A DNA stretch of 64,000 nt from Tuwongella immobilis (GTDB taxonomy: Bacteria > Planctomycetota > Planctomycetia > Gemmatales > Gemmataceae): the NCBI RefSeq assembly GCF_901538355.1, contig NZ_LR593887.1, positions 3,820,920 through 3,884,919 of the forward strand. The letters run 5' to 3'. Under the pieces are notes generated by a model. It was given only the letters and a program-made list of their open reading frames with translations. It did not search any database and was not told where the DNA came from. How positions within the stretch are numbered: the stretch's first letter is position 1; every line of letters begins with the position of its first letter. The position numbers and the translations under genes are program-made. Of this stretch, positions 53,704-62,923 are shown in pieces.

Positions 53704-55086
53704 TCACTCCCGCAGCACCGTTTGCAGGATCGATACCACCACGGACAACTGATCGGAGAGAATGGTTCGTGGATCAATCAGAATCTCACCCGCTTGAATC
53801 CGAACGAGCAGTGCCGGGTGCGATTGCCGTAGATTTCGAGCGAGAACGGTCTCACGCATGCGCAGTGGTCGGATCGCCACCACATAACTCGGCAATGGTT
53901 GTTCGGGGCTGGAACCGCCGCCGACATACCCCGCGGAAGGAATCACCCGAATCGTCGCAACCGTTTCGGGCAACTGTAGTTGCGATGCGATCCACTCCGC
54001 ATCGGCCCGCAACGAATCTTCGGTTCGATGGAGCATCGCCAAGGTGGGGATTTCGTGGTAGGCTTGCTCTGGATTGAGATAACTGCGAAGCGTTGCTTCC
54101 AAGGCGGCGAGCGTGATTTTGTCGAGTCGAAAGGCCCGCATCCAGGGATCCGCCTCGATTTTGTCGATCCACGTCTTTTTGCCGATGATGAGACCCGCTT
54201 GCGGTCCGCCCAGCAGCTTATCGCCCGAGCAAATCAGCAGGTCCGCCCCCAGAATGATTCGTTCCGGAATCACCGGATCATTTGGACGCATCACTCCCGG
54301 AATCGGGAGCATCGCCCCACTACCGATGTCATCAATCACCGGAAGTTGTTTTTCCCGGCCAAGTTGCACCAATTCTTGCAGTGTCGCGGTTTCGGTGAAT
54401 CCCTCAATTCGATAGTTACTCGGATGCACAATCATCAGGGCGGCAGTTTGGTCGCAAATCGCTTTCGCATAATCGCCGATACGTGTGATGTTCGTCGTGC
54501 CGACTTCGCGGAGAATCGCCCCGCTGGCCGCCATGATGTCCGGCATGCGGAAACTGCCGCCAATTTCGATCAGTTGTCCGCGTGACAGAATCACCTCGCG
54601 GCCCGCGGCCACCACTTTCAGCGTCAGCATGGTGGCCGCCGCCGCGTTGTTGACCACCGTCGCCGCTTCCGCTCCGCTGAGCATCGCCAGCAGCTCACCG
54701 ATCGGACGTTGGCGAGACGATCGTTCTCCACTCGAAAGATCGATTTCCAGATTGACATAGCCCCGTGCCGCCGACTCCATCGCCTGAATGGCCGGTTCGG
54801 AGAGCAGTGACCGACCGAGATTCGTGTGTAGCACAATCCCGGTCGCATTGATGACTCGACGATAATGCGGCTGACTCAACTGATGGAGTTGACGTTGCAC
54901 ATCGTTGAGGATGCCATCGAAGCTGGGAACAGACGCATCCGCTTCTCCTGATTGAAGTTGCGCCCGGGCCTGTCCCAACACTTCGCGAATGATCGCAAGT
55001 TTGACACCATGGCTGATCGGGATCGATTCGACTCGTGCCAGCAGCGCATTGACCGGCGGGAGCGGATGACGCGGGCGTGGCTTCAT
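53704..55086 (-). CDS. selA: L-seryl-tRNA(Sec) selenium transferase
   Basis: A 460-residue PLP enzyme that turns Ser-tRNA(Sec) into Sec-tRNA(Sec) with selenophosphate. Seen: the N-terminal PPVNALLARVES, VINATGIVLHTNLGRSLLSE, LEIDLSSGERSSRQ, VNNAAAATMLTL, VGTTNITRIGDY, VIDDIGSGAML and ICSGDKLLGGPQAGLI with the PLP-binding Lys. It overlaps selB by four bases (ATGA at 55083-55086). selD and the tRNA(Sec) gene were not found in this window. Confidence 0.97.
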   Translation of the reverse strand: MKPRPRHPLPPVNALLARVESIPISHGVKLAIIREVLGQARAQLQSGEADASVPSFDGILNDVQRQLHQLSQPHYRRVINATGIVLHTNLGRSLLSEPAIQAMESAARGYVNLEIDLSSGERSSRQRPIGELLAMLSGAEAATVVNNAAAATMLTLKVVAAGREVILSRGQLIEIGGSFRMPDIMAASGAILREVGTTNITRIGDYAKAICDQTAALMIVHPSNYRIEGFTETATLQELVQLGREKQLPVIDDIGSGAMLPIPGVMRPNDPVIPERIILGADLLICSGDKLLGGPQAGLIIGKKTWIDKIEADPWMRAFRLDKITLAALEATLRSYLNPEQAYHEIPTLAMLHRTEDSLRADAEWIASQLQLPETVATIRVIPSAGYVGGGSSPEQPLPSYVVAIRPLRMRETVLARNLRQSHPALLVRIQAGEILIDPRTILSDQLSVVVSILQTVLRE

Positions 55087-57011
55087 TCCTCGCTCCGTTC
55101 GACTGATTCGCCAAGGTAGCGGAGATCGCCTTCGCGGCGGGTCACTCCAATGCGATCGAGATATTCACAGAATGGAACTGCGTACTTTCGCGTCGTTCCA
55201 AGGCAATCCCGAATTTGCGCCACGGTCTGCGGCCCGGTAGCAAGCAGTTTCGTAACCCGTTGACGCAACTCACGTTCCGATTCGGAGGCCAAATATAGCC
55301 CATCGCTTAATCGCACCAGCTCCCCCTCGGTAATGCATCGCTCGAACAACTCGGGGAGATGGACGGCCAAGCCTTTTGATTCGGCGATGAACCGACTCGG
55401 TTCCGGTGGTTGGAATCGGGCCGCTCGAAACTCGTGAACAATCCGCTGCTTCAACTTCGCCAAATTCGGGGAAAGTCGCGGCTGGAATCCAGCGATGCGG
55501 ATCCGGTGCTGATCGACTTCAATTCGTTTTGTGTCGCACAAGTGGCCAACCAATGCCTGACAAAATTCGTCGGTGTAGCGATGGCGGATCGGCTCCCACA
55601 CCTCCACCAATCGATGCCAGGAAAGCATCGGGGATTGCTGATGCAAGGTGTCGAGTCGTGCGAGGAATTGGGATTCGCGTTCGGCGATCCATTCGGCATG
55701 GAATAATCGGGTTGATTTGCCGATGATCCATTCCAGACATGTTCCCGAAGCGATTGCCTCAGAATAGGTTGCATCAATTTCGCGGATCGGGATTCCCACT
55801 TCACGAACGCAATCGCCGCGATCGATTCCCTCCACGCCAGCGAACCATGCGGCTTCGGCCAAGCGGGTCATGGCGTCGCCAGTACACCAATTCGTGAGTC
55901 GACGCAGAATCGTCGAATCGCGCCGCTTCAGCCGTTGAGTGGTTGGAGCCGTCACGGTCCCACCACCCAAGGTATGTTCCGCCGAGGAATCCCGCAGTAT
56001 GACCGGCCGCCCCCAGGTTGCCACAACTGCTTCATCGAGAATGAGTTGCGTCCATTGTGACTCGCCGGCTGGGAGTTCGTCGGACTCCAACAGAAACAAT
56101 CGCCCCATTTGTTCGACGGTGCCCAGATGCACGCGGACGGGTAATCCGTGTCGTAACGGTTTTCGTACCGATGGCAGCGTGTGGAGTGGAAGTGTCAACC
56201 AGCGACTCGGCTTGAAGATTCCGGGCGTGGCGAGTTCCTGTCCCCGATGTACCGATTCCAATGGGACTTGCGCCAAATTCAATGCCGCGCGCTGACCGCG
56301 ATTTGCGCTCGCAATCGGATGATCGTGATGCTGCAATCCGCGCACGCGAATCCGATCACCGCCGGGGAATCGTTCCAACTCCTCGCCGACTGCCACTCGG
56401 CCGGAGCGCACCGAGCCTGTCACCACCGTTCCGTGGCCGGGGACGAGAAACGCTCGATCGATGGGCAAATGAAACCAGCCCGCATCCTCGGGATCGGGAA
56501 CTGTTTTCGCGATGTCATGAATTGTGTTGCGCAGAATGTCGATGCCTTCGCCAGTTGTTGCGGAAGTCTCGATTCGGGGTGCCGACTCGAGAAATGTCCC
56601 CTGAACAAGCTGCCGAATCTGCGAATGCAGCTCAACTCGCCGCGTTGCGGATGCGAGATCGCATTTGGTGAAGACGATGATTCCGGCCCGAAGTGCAAGC
56701 AGGCGAAGGATTTCGAGATGCTCGCGGGTTTGGGGCATCACGCCATCGTCGGCGGCGACTACCAGCAGCGCCAGATCGATTCCGGTTGCACCGGCGAGCA
56801 TATTTCGCAAGAATCGTTCGTGACCGGGAACATCGACAATTCCCAGATGAACATCGGGGAAATCGAGTCGCGCAAAGCCCAGATCGATGGTAATTCCGCG
56901 CGCTTTTTCTTCGGGCAGCCGATCGCAATCCACGCCGGTCAGGGCACGGATCAAAGCGGTCTTCCCGTGGTCAATATGTCCGGCAGTCCCGACAATGAGG
57001 TCACGTGGCAT
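55083..57011 (-). CDS. selB: Selenocysteine-specific translation elongation factor
   Basis: A 642-residue SelB. The GTPase domain starts at [22 protein letters not shown] (G1), with the switch region [28 protein letters not shown] (G3) and TKCD-type G4. EF-Tu-like domains 2 and 3 follow, and the C-terminal winged-helix domains that bind the SECIS RNA end in [27 protein letters not shown]. It delivers Sec-tRNA to UGA codons. ATG 57011; the open frame upstream overlaps the divergent SIS gene promoter and is not used. With selA it shows that the organism makes selenoproteins. Confidence 0.96.
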   Translation of the reverse strand: MPRDLIVGTAGHIDHGKTALIRALTGVDCDRLPEEKARGITIDLGFARLDFPDVHLGIVDVPGHERFLRNMLAGATGIDLALLVVAADDGVMPQTREHLEILRLLALRAGIIVFTKCDLASATRRVELHSQIRQLVQGTFLESAPRIETSATTGEGIDILRNTIHDIAKTVPDPEDAGWFHLPIDRAFLVPGHGTVVTGSVRSGRVAVGEELERFPGGDRIRVRGLQHHDHPIASANRGQRAALNLAQVPLESVHRGQELATPGIFKPSRWLTLPLHTLPSVRKPLRHGLPVRVHLGTVEQMGRLFLLESDELPAGESQWTQLILDEAVVATWGRPVILRDSSAEHTLGGGTVTAPTTQRLKRRDSTILRRLTNWCTGDAMTRLAEAAWFAGVEGIDRGDCVREVGIPIREIDATYSEAIASGTCLEWIIGKSTRLFHAEWIAERESQFLARLDTLHQQSPMLSWHRLVEVWEPIRHRYTDEFCQALVGHLCDTKRIEVDQHRIRIAGFQPRLSPNLAKLKQRIVHEFRAARFQPPEPSRFIAESKGLAVHLPELFERCITEGELVRLSDGLYLASESERELRQRVTKLLATGPQTVAQIRDCLGTTRKYAVPFCEYLDRIGVTRREGDLRYLGESVERSEE

Positions 57012-57102
57012 TGCGATGACCTGGATGGTACCAATCGAGCAAATCGCACGGCGACATTGTACCGCACTCAACCCTGGAATGGTAAGTCTGGAGACTCTCC
57101 CG

Positions 57103-57705
57103 ATGCTTGGAATCCGCCTGAATCCGCAGGAATTTCTGGCCCGAGTCGGCGAAGAATTGGGTCGCATCAACCCGGCCGAGATTCAGGTCTTGGCGGATCA
57201 AATCTACGAATGCTATCGCAATGGCAAGATGGTTTTCGTGATTGGCAACGGTGGCAGCGGCTCAAATGCCTCGCATCTTTGCGAGGATCTCGGCAAAGGG
57301 ACGATTCGCCGCGAAGATTTCGACAATGACTCCAAGAAGCGTCTGAAGATTCTGAGTCTGACTGACAACACGCCGTACATTTTGGCGTGGGGGAATGATG
57401 AAGGATTTGATCGCGTCTTCGTTGAACAATTGAAGAATCTCGCCAGTGAAGGCGATTTGCTGATCGCCATCAGCGGGTCGGGCAACTCGCCGAATATCCT
57501 GCGGGCCGTGGATTGGGCCAAGCGGCACGGGTTGCGCACGTATGGCTGCACGGGCTTCACCGGCGGCAAACTGCGTGACCTGGCCGACTCGGGATTGCAT
57601 GTGCCGTTGGATGATATGGGGATTGTCGAATCGATTCACTTGACAGCATTCCACTGGGTGGTGGATGATCTGTATCGCCGCATTGGTCTGGAAGGCGGCA
57701 ACTGA
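57103..57705 (+). CDS. SIS-domain phosphosugar isomerase, GmhA-like
   Basis: A 200-residue SIS-domain protein close to phosphoheptose isomerases: [23 protein letters not shown] (44-66), [43 protein letters not shown] and [14 protein letters not shown] are in the order seen in GmhA. It may make heptose phosphate or another phosphosugar for surface glycans. The start at 57103 has GGAG upstream; ATG 57079 is a close alternative. It is divergent from selB. Confidence 0.88.
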   Translation: MLGIRLNPQEFLARVGEELGRINPAEIQVLADQIYECYRNGKMVFVIGNGGSGSNASHLCEDLGKGTIRREDFDNDSKKRLKILSLTDNTPYILAWGNDEGFDRVFVEQLKNLASEGDLLIAISGSGNSPNILRAVDWAKRHGLRTYGCTGFTGGKLRDLADSGLHVPLDDMGIVESIHLTAFHWVVDDLYRRIGLEGGN

Positions 57706-57860
57706 TCGATTGGGACTGCTCCCGATCCATCGTCGCGCAAGTCCGGCGTGGAAATTCGTTTGCCACTCGCAACGCCACGCCGATCCAAGATTTTCGGGAA
57801 TCGAACGAATCAACCGGATGGAAGTCGGTTTGGCCTCTCCTCTCGCGGAAGGATCGCAGC

Positions 57861-60800
57861 ATGATGCAATCGTGGATTCGTCCCCTGCTTGGACTTGCGC
57901 TGGCTATCAGCGCGTGGGGGTGTGGCGATGCCGCGCCACGTCCAAAGCCGCAAGCCGTTTCCGAAACGGCCCCGACGATTCTGGTCGGAAATCCGACTGA
58001 TCCCGGCACCATTCCCGTGGGCAACCCGCCGGTTGCGCTCCTTCCGGGCAATGGATCGGCCCCCGTCACTGCCGGATCGACCCAATCCCTCTCGAACTAT
58101 TTTCCCAACTCCGACATTCAGATTTCGCCGCTGCAGCAGTACGAAACGCTGTTGTCGCAAGCGGTTGCGCTTCTGAACGAACGACGGGATGCGGATGCGC
58201 TGACCGCGCTGCAACAAGCGCAGGCGATTCAAGACACGGAGTTGGTGCGTCAGGAAATTCAAGGGATTCAACAACGGTTGGCACGTCGCAATGGTGCCGC
58301 CCAGACGCTCAAACATTTGCAAGCAGTTCTGCAAGTCGGTCGGGCCGAGGAAGCCTCGCGCTTGGCGAACGATGCCCTGTTGCAATATGGGGACTCCGAT
58401 TTCGCCGGGGACTTTGTCGCACTGAAGCGGCAGGCAGATGCGATTCTGTCAGTCCAACAACAGAATCAGCAACGACGGTTGCAACAGTTGATTGCCGAAG
58501 CGGATGCGGCTCTTTCGGCGAAGAATTATCGCACGGCAGCCACATCATTCGATCAGGCACTTGCACTCGGTGCGGATGCCGCCGTGCAGGCGCGGGCTGC
58601 TCAGGTGCGAACGACGCTGGAACGGTACGATTCGCTGCGGACCCGTGCGGATGAACTCCGCAAGCATCCCGATACGCTGGATGAGGCACTAACAGCCTAC
58701 GAATCGGCGGCGCAAGTCTGGGATACGGTTCAACTTCGGCAAGATATCGAAGCGGTACGACTGGCGTTGTCATCGCGTCGTGAGCGACTCGCTGTCGGCG
58801 ATTTTGAAGTCGCTGCCAATTTGGGATTCCCGCTGAACGGCAAGCAAATTGGCGAAGAATTGTTGCCGACGTTCAAGCCGCAATTCGATCTCGTGGAACG
58901 GTCGCAACTGCAAGCGATTGCGCAAGAATTAAAGTTGGCCTCCGCCGAATTCGGCGATTTGGGCGGGGCACGCGACGCCTTCGCCCGCATGACCCGCGCT
59001 CGTTACCTGGTGGTTGGCAGCATCTCCGCATTGGACGGCTGGACCGCTCGCGCTCGGCTGATCGATTTGAGCAACGGTTTGATCGTGCAGACGGGCAAAA
59101 TCGTCGCCCCCACCCCCAGCGATTTGGTGCGTCGGCTGCCGCAATTGGGCCGCATGCTGATGCTCAACGACGACCAGCGGCTGGCGCTGGAACAACAGTT
59201 ACTGCGCGATTCCGTTCGCGTGCAACCGATCGTGGTGGCTCCGATCCCACCGCCGCCACCCGTGGAGTTGCCGCAACCGCCGCCCCCCGTGATCGTGCAT
59301 GCCACGACCCCACCGGTGTTAGACGCATTATCGTGGGACGATTTCCGCACGATTCCGCTTGGCGAAGCGCCGCCCGAGCCGGTGGTTCTCTCGCCGGTCG
59401 ATGTCGATCGCCAGCGTGCCCTTCGCATCGCGGTCGAACTCGGCGACAACATGCTGGCCCGCGGTCAAGTTGCCGCAGCCACCAAACATTTCCAATTTGC
59501 GTTGAGCATCGAGCCGGACCGCAACGACTTGCGGGTGCGTCTGGATCGCTGCGGCCCAGTACGACCGTTGCCGCCGGTGATCCGCCCGCGCATGGCGATT
59601 GTTCACTTCGCGGAATTCAGCCCTTCGCCGCCGCTGCCGCCGATGATTGGTGCGGTCACCGCGGATCAGTTGGCACCGTACTTCACCGCCACACACGATG
59701 TCATCGAGCGATCGCAAGTGTATTGGTACATGGGGCGACTGGGATTCTCGCTCCGTGATATTATCGTCGACCCGATGAAGCGGCTGCTGTTGGCTCGCTC
59801 CATGGGGGTACGGTATCTGCTCGTCGGCGGCATTCGCTCCATCAGCGTTCGCCCGCCGCACACCGAAATGGAAGTCAGCACGCATCTGATTGATGCGGAA
59901 TATGGCATTCGCGTGGGGACGGCGGCGGTCCAGGTTTCGAGCGCGACCGCACTGCGATTCGCACTGCCGGAATTGGCCCGACAGACGCTGCTCTCCGAAC
60001 GTGATCGCCGCCAATGGCAACGCGAAGCGGAAGCGTATCAGGCAATCCTGATGGAAATCGATCGATTGGACCGACAGGCGAATTATACCGCCGCGTTGGT
60101 GATGGTCGATCGCGCGCTCACCATTCGGCCCGATAGTGTGGAGGTGCTGGCATTCCGAGATCGGATTCGGCAGCATCAGCGCCAGGCCGCCTTGGAAATC
60201 GCCCGCCGACAAGCCTGGGAACTGGAACAGCAGCGAATCCGCGAAGCCCAAATTCGTGCGGCATTGCTCGCGCAACAAGCCGAAGCTGCCCGCCGCGAAG
60301 CCGAATTGCAGGCTGCTCGATTCGCCGCCGCCGAGCAACAGCGCATCGCCGATCAACGTGCCCGAGCTGCCGAAGGGTTGCTCATTCAAGCACGCTTGGC
60401 CGGCAAACGAGGCGATGTCACAATCGCACTGAACTTGTTTGAATCGGCCAACGGAATCGCCCCATCCGCGACCGTCCGCGCCGAGATGCAACGCCTGCGT
60501 GACGAAGCCGCCGCCCGCGATGTGGCCCGCCAACAAGCGGAAATCCAAGCCCGTCAGCAAGCCATTGCCCAACGCCAAGCCGAAGAAGCCGCCCGCGCTC
60601 GTGCCATGATCCTCGAGCAACAACGGCAACGCGAAGCCGCCGAACTCGCGCGACAACAGGCATTCGAACAACAACAAGCGAACGAGATTACCAGCCTGCT
60701 GCGGGTCGCGGATCGCGAAATCGCCTTGGGTCGATACGAACGCGCGATTTCCGCCCTGCAAACCGCACGCGGCATTCGGCCCAATGCGGATGTGGAGCGC

Positions 60801-61889
60801 AAACTACAATCCACGCTTCAACTTGCGGCCAATCAACCGCGCTCGAAGCCGACGATTCCGACTCCGCCACCGCTCCCCACGACGCGCCCGACACCACCGA
60901 TGCCGACGCCGACGCCGCCGACTCCCAAGCCGATGCCGGTCCCAGTGCCAGTGCCGAAAACGACGCCAACGCCGCCACCACTGCCGATGACGCCGCCACC
61001 GTTGCCGAAGCCGGTGATCCCGCCCCCCGTCCCCAAGTCGATCCCGACGCCGACACCGACACCGACACCCAAGCCGGTCGTGCCGCCGCCATTGCCGCAA
61101 ACACCGCCGCCATTACCCAAGACAATGCCCGCGCCGACGCCATCGCCGAAGCCGGTCGTGCCGCCCCCATTGCCGATGACTCCGCCGCCGCTTCCGAAGA
61201 CGGTTCCGCCCCCGGTGCCGACACCGACTCCGACGCCGAAGCCGGTGCCGCCGCCATTGCCGAAGGCCAATCCAATGCCCAAGGCGATTCCGACTCCGAC
61301 GCCCACACCGACGCCCAAGCCGGTCGTGCCGCCGCCGTTGCCACAAACACCGCCGCCATTGCCCAAGACGATGCCTGCGCCGAAGCCAGTGGTGCCGCCC
61401 CCATTGCCGATGACGCCGCCACCGTTGCCGAAAGCGACTCCGACTCCGACTCCAACTCCGAAGCCAACGGTTCCACCGCCGTTGCCGATGACGCCGCCAC
61501 CGGTTCCGATGCCCACGCCGAAACCGATGACACCGCCGCCACTTCCGACGGTGCCACCACCGTTGCCGAAAGCGACGCCACAGCCGAAACCGCCGGTGCC
61601 GAAATCGCCGGATACTTCGACGCTCGAAGCACGGGCTACCGCATTGACATCTTCCGGGAGTTATGCCGAGGCCAAACGGGTCTGGCAGGCGGTGCAGTCG
61701 CAGGCTCCGCAGCATCCGACGGCCGCGAAACGGGTTCAGTTTGTCGATCTGTTGGCGACGGCTGCCGGGCAGTTGAAGTCCGGGAATCGGCCAGCAGCAA
61801 CGGCCAGCGCTCAGGCCGCGCTGCAATTGTTTCCCGGTGATGCGGCCGCTCAGGGGCTACTCAACCAAGCGAAGACCGGGAAAAAGTAG
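57861..61889 (+). CDS. Giant lipoprotein with two CsgG-like domains and a proline-rich repeat region
   Basis: A 1342-residue protein. An N-terminal signal ends in AWGC (Cys21), a lipobox-like site. Helical TPR-like sequence follows (about 85-310). Two CsgG/TolB-like segments are seen: VGDFEVAANLGFPLNGKQIGEELL plus FDLVERSQLQAIAQELKL (about 313-415), and IVHFAEFSPSPPLPPMIGAVTADQL plus HDVIERSQVYWYMGRLGF (about 577-693). A long Gln/Ala/Glu/Arg coiled coil (about 763-947) leads to a proline/threonine/lysine repeat (about 993-1250) and a short TPR-like tail. It is probably anchored in the envelope; CsgG relatives form export pores, but this is not shown here. The gene stands alone after the SIS gene. 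Confidence 0.82.
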   Translation: MMQSWIRPLLGLALAISAWGCGDAAPRPKPQAVSETAPTILVGNPTDPGTIPVGNPPVALLPGNGSAPVTAGSTQSLSNYFPNSDIQISPLQQYETLLSQAVALLNERRDADALTALQQAQAIQDTELVRQEIQGIQQRLARRNGAAQTLKHLQAVLQVGRAEEASRLANDALLQYGDSDFAGDFVALKRQADAILSVQQQNQQRRLQQLIAEADAALSAKNYRTAATSFDQALALGADAAVQARAAQVRTTLERYDSLRTRADELRKHPDTLDEALTAYESAAQVWDTVQLRQDIEAVRLALSSRRERLAVGDFEVAANLGFPLNGKQIGEELLPTFKPQFDLVERSQLQAIAQELKLASAEFGDLGGARDAFARMTRARYLVVGSISALDGWTARARLIDLSNGLIVQTGKIVAPTPSDLVRRLPQLGRMLMLNDDQRLALEQQLLRDSVRVQPIVVAPIPPPPPVELPQPPPPVIVHATTPPVLDALSWDDFRTIPLGEAPPEPVVLSPVDVDRQRALRIAVELGDNMLARGQVAAATKHFQFALSIEPDRNDLRVRLDRCGPVRPLPPVIRPRMAIVHFAEFSPSPPLPPMIGAVTADQLAPYFTATHDVIERSQVYWYMGRLGFSLRDIIVDPMKRLLLARSMGVRYLLVGGIRSISVRPPHTEMEVSTHLIDAEYGIRVGTAAVQVSSATALRFALPELARQTLLSERDRRQWQREAEAYQAILMEIDRLDRQANYTAALVMVDRALTIRPDSVEVLAFRDRIRQHQRQAALEIARRQAWELEQQRIREAQIRAALLAQQAEAARREAELQAARFAAAEQQRIADQRARAAEGLLIQARLAGKRGDVTIALNLFESANGIAPSATVRAEMQRLRDEAAARDVARQQAEIQARQQAIAQRQAEEAARARAMILEQQRQREAAELARQQAFEQQQANEITSLLRVADREIALGRYERAISALQTARGIRPNADVERKLQSTLQLAANQPRSKPTIPTPPPLPTTRPTPPMPTPTPPTPKPMPVPVPVPKTTPTPPPLPMTPPPLPKPVIPPPVPKSIPTPTPTPTPKPVVPPPLPQTPPPLPKTMPAPTPSPKPVVPPPLPMTPPPLPKTVPPPVPTPTPTPKPVPPPLPKANPMPKAIPTPTPTPTPKPVVPPPLPQTPPPLPKTMPAPKPVVPPPLPMTPPPLPKATPTPTPTPKPTVPPPLPMTPPPVPMPTPKPMTPPPLPTVPPPLPKATPQPKPPVPKSPDTSTLEARATALTSSGSYAEAKRVWQAVQSQAPQHPTAAKRVQFVDLLATAAGQLKSGNRPAATASAQAALQLFPGDAAAQGLLNQAKTGKK
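60840..61610 (+). repeat. Degenerate Pro-rich coding repeat region
   Basis: About 770 bases inside the giant lipoprotein gene made of variants of CCG/CCA/ACG-rich units that encode TPTPTPKPVVPPPLPQTPPPLPKTMPAP-like sequence; that block appears twice almost unchanged, near 61045-61135 and 61290-61380. The opposite strand gives long Gly-rich frames that are only the reverse reading of this repeat. The region is prone to slippage and to assembly errors. Confidence 0.85.
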
Positions 61890-61987
61890 TTGAGATTGTG
61901 ACGGAGTCCGACTCCCCGAATCGGTCCGCTTGCTATACTAGCGGCAAATCGATTCGGGGATGTCTGTTGAAATCGAGAACGATTGAC

Positions 61988-62911
61988 ATGTACTTGGGCA
62001 TCGAAATCGGCGGCACCAAGCTGCAACTGGGACTCGGTTCCGGAAATGGTCACCTTTCCGGTTTGTGGCGGGGACAAGTCGATGTCGCCAAAGGTGGCGA
62101 GGGCATTCGACAGCAGATTCTCACCGCCGTCCCCGAACTCATCGCTCAAGCTCAGATTCAACGATCCGAAATTCGAGCCGTCGGCATCGGCTTCGGCGGT
62201 CCGGTCGATGATGCCACCCAATCGGTGATCGAATCGCATCAAATCCATGGCTGGACGGGCTTTCCGCTTGCCCGCTGGTTAGGCGAATCGTTGGAATTAC
62301 CTGCGGTCATGGGCAACGATGCCGACGTGGCCGGACTCGGCGAGGCCTGCTTCGGTGCGGGCCGTGGAAAGTCGCCGCTATTCTACGTGACCATCGGCTC
62401 CGGCATCGGTGGTGGACTGATTCTGGATGGTACGATTCTTCGTGGGACCGGTCGCGGGGCTGCGGAAATCGGCCACTTGCGGATCTTCGACCCCACCTGC
62501 GGCGAATATCGCACCTTGGAATCGCTCGCCAGCGGTTGGGGAATCGAATCCCGCGCACGACGCTTACCTGGTCAACCCGCCACCCGAACTGCTCTGGAAG
62601 TCGGTCAAGCCGCCAACGCGGGCGAAGCGTGGGCCATCGAATTGATGCACACCACCTGCGATTATCTCGCTGAAGCCATTTGCCAATGCATTGCGTTGGT
62701 CTGTCCCCGTCGGATCGTCATCGGCGGCGGGGTTTCGTTGATGGGCGAATCGGTGTTTTTCCAACCATTGCGAGAACGTGTTACCTCCCGCGTTTTCAAA
62801 CCGTTTGCCGGGCTGACCGACATTGTCCCCGCCGAACTCGGTGAGACGGTCGTCGTCCATGGTGCGTTAGCCTTGGCGTCGCAATCCTACCCTCCTTTGT
62901 CCGCGTCGTGA
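61988..62911 (+). CDS. ROK-family sugar kinase
   Basis: A 307-residue ROK protein that phosphorylates a sugar. ATP-binding IEIGGTKLQLG (4-14), GIGFGGPVDDATQSV, GNDADVAGLGEACFGAG with the catalytic-type Asp, and GSGIGGGLILDG plus GRGAAEIGHLRI are present. The usual zinc site CxCGxxGCxE is reduced to TCGEYRTLES, so it may fold without zinc. A TATACT -10-like box lies at 61934-61939. It is followed after 12 bases by the DUF445 gene. Confidence 0.88.
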   Translation: MYLGIEIGGTKLQLGLGSGNGHLSGLWRGQVDVAKGGEGIRQQILTAVPELIAQAQIQRSEIRAVGIGFGGPVDDATQSVIESHQIHGWTGFPLARWLGESLELPAVMGNDADVAGLGEACFGAGRGKSPLFYVTIGSGIGGGLILDGTILRGTGRGAAEIGHLRIFDPTCGEYRTLESLASGWGIESRARRLPGQPATRTALEVGQAANAGEAWAIELMHTTCDYLAEAICQCIALVCPRRIVIGGGVSLMGESVFFQPLRERVTSRVFKPFAGLTDIVPAELGETVVVHGALALASQSYPPLSAS

Positions 62912-62923
62912 GAATCCATTGCG

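Noticed and set aside
60833-61516. Long glycine-rich reading frame on the minus strand resembling PE_PGRS proteins
   Set aside because: It is the reverse reading of the proline repeat in the giant lipoprotein gene, with no ribosome site or start context.
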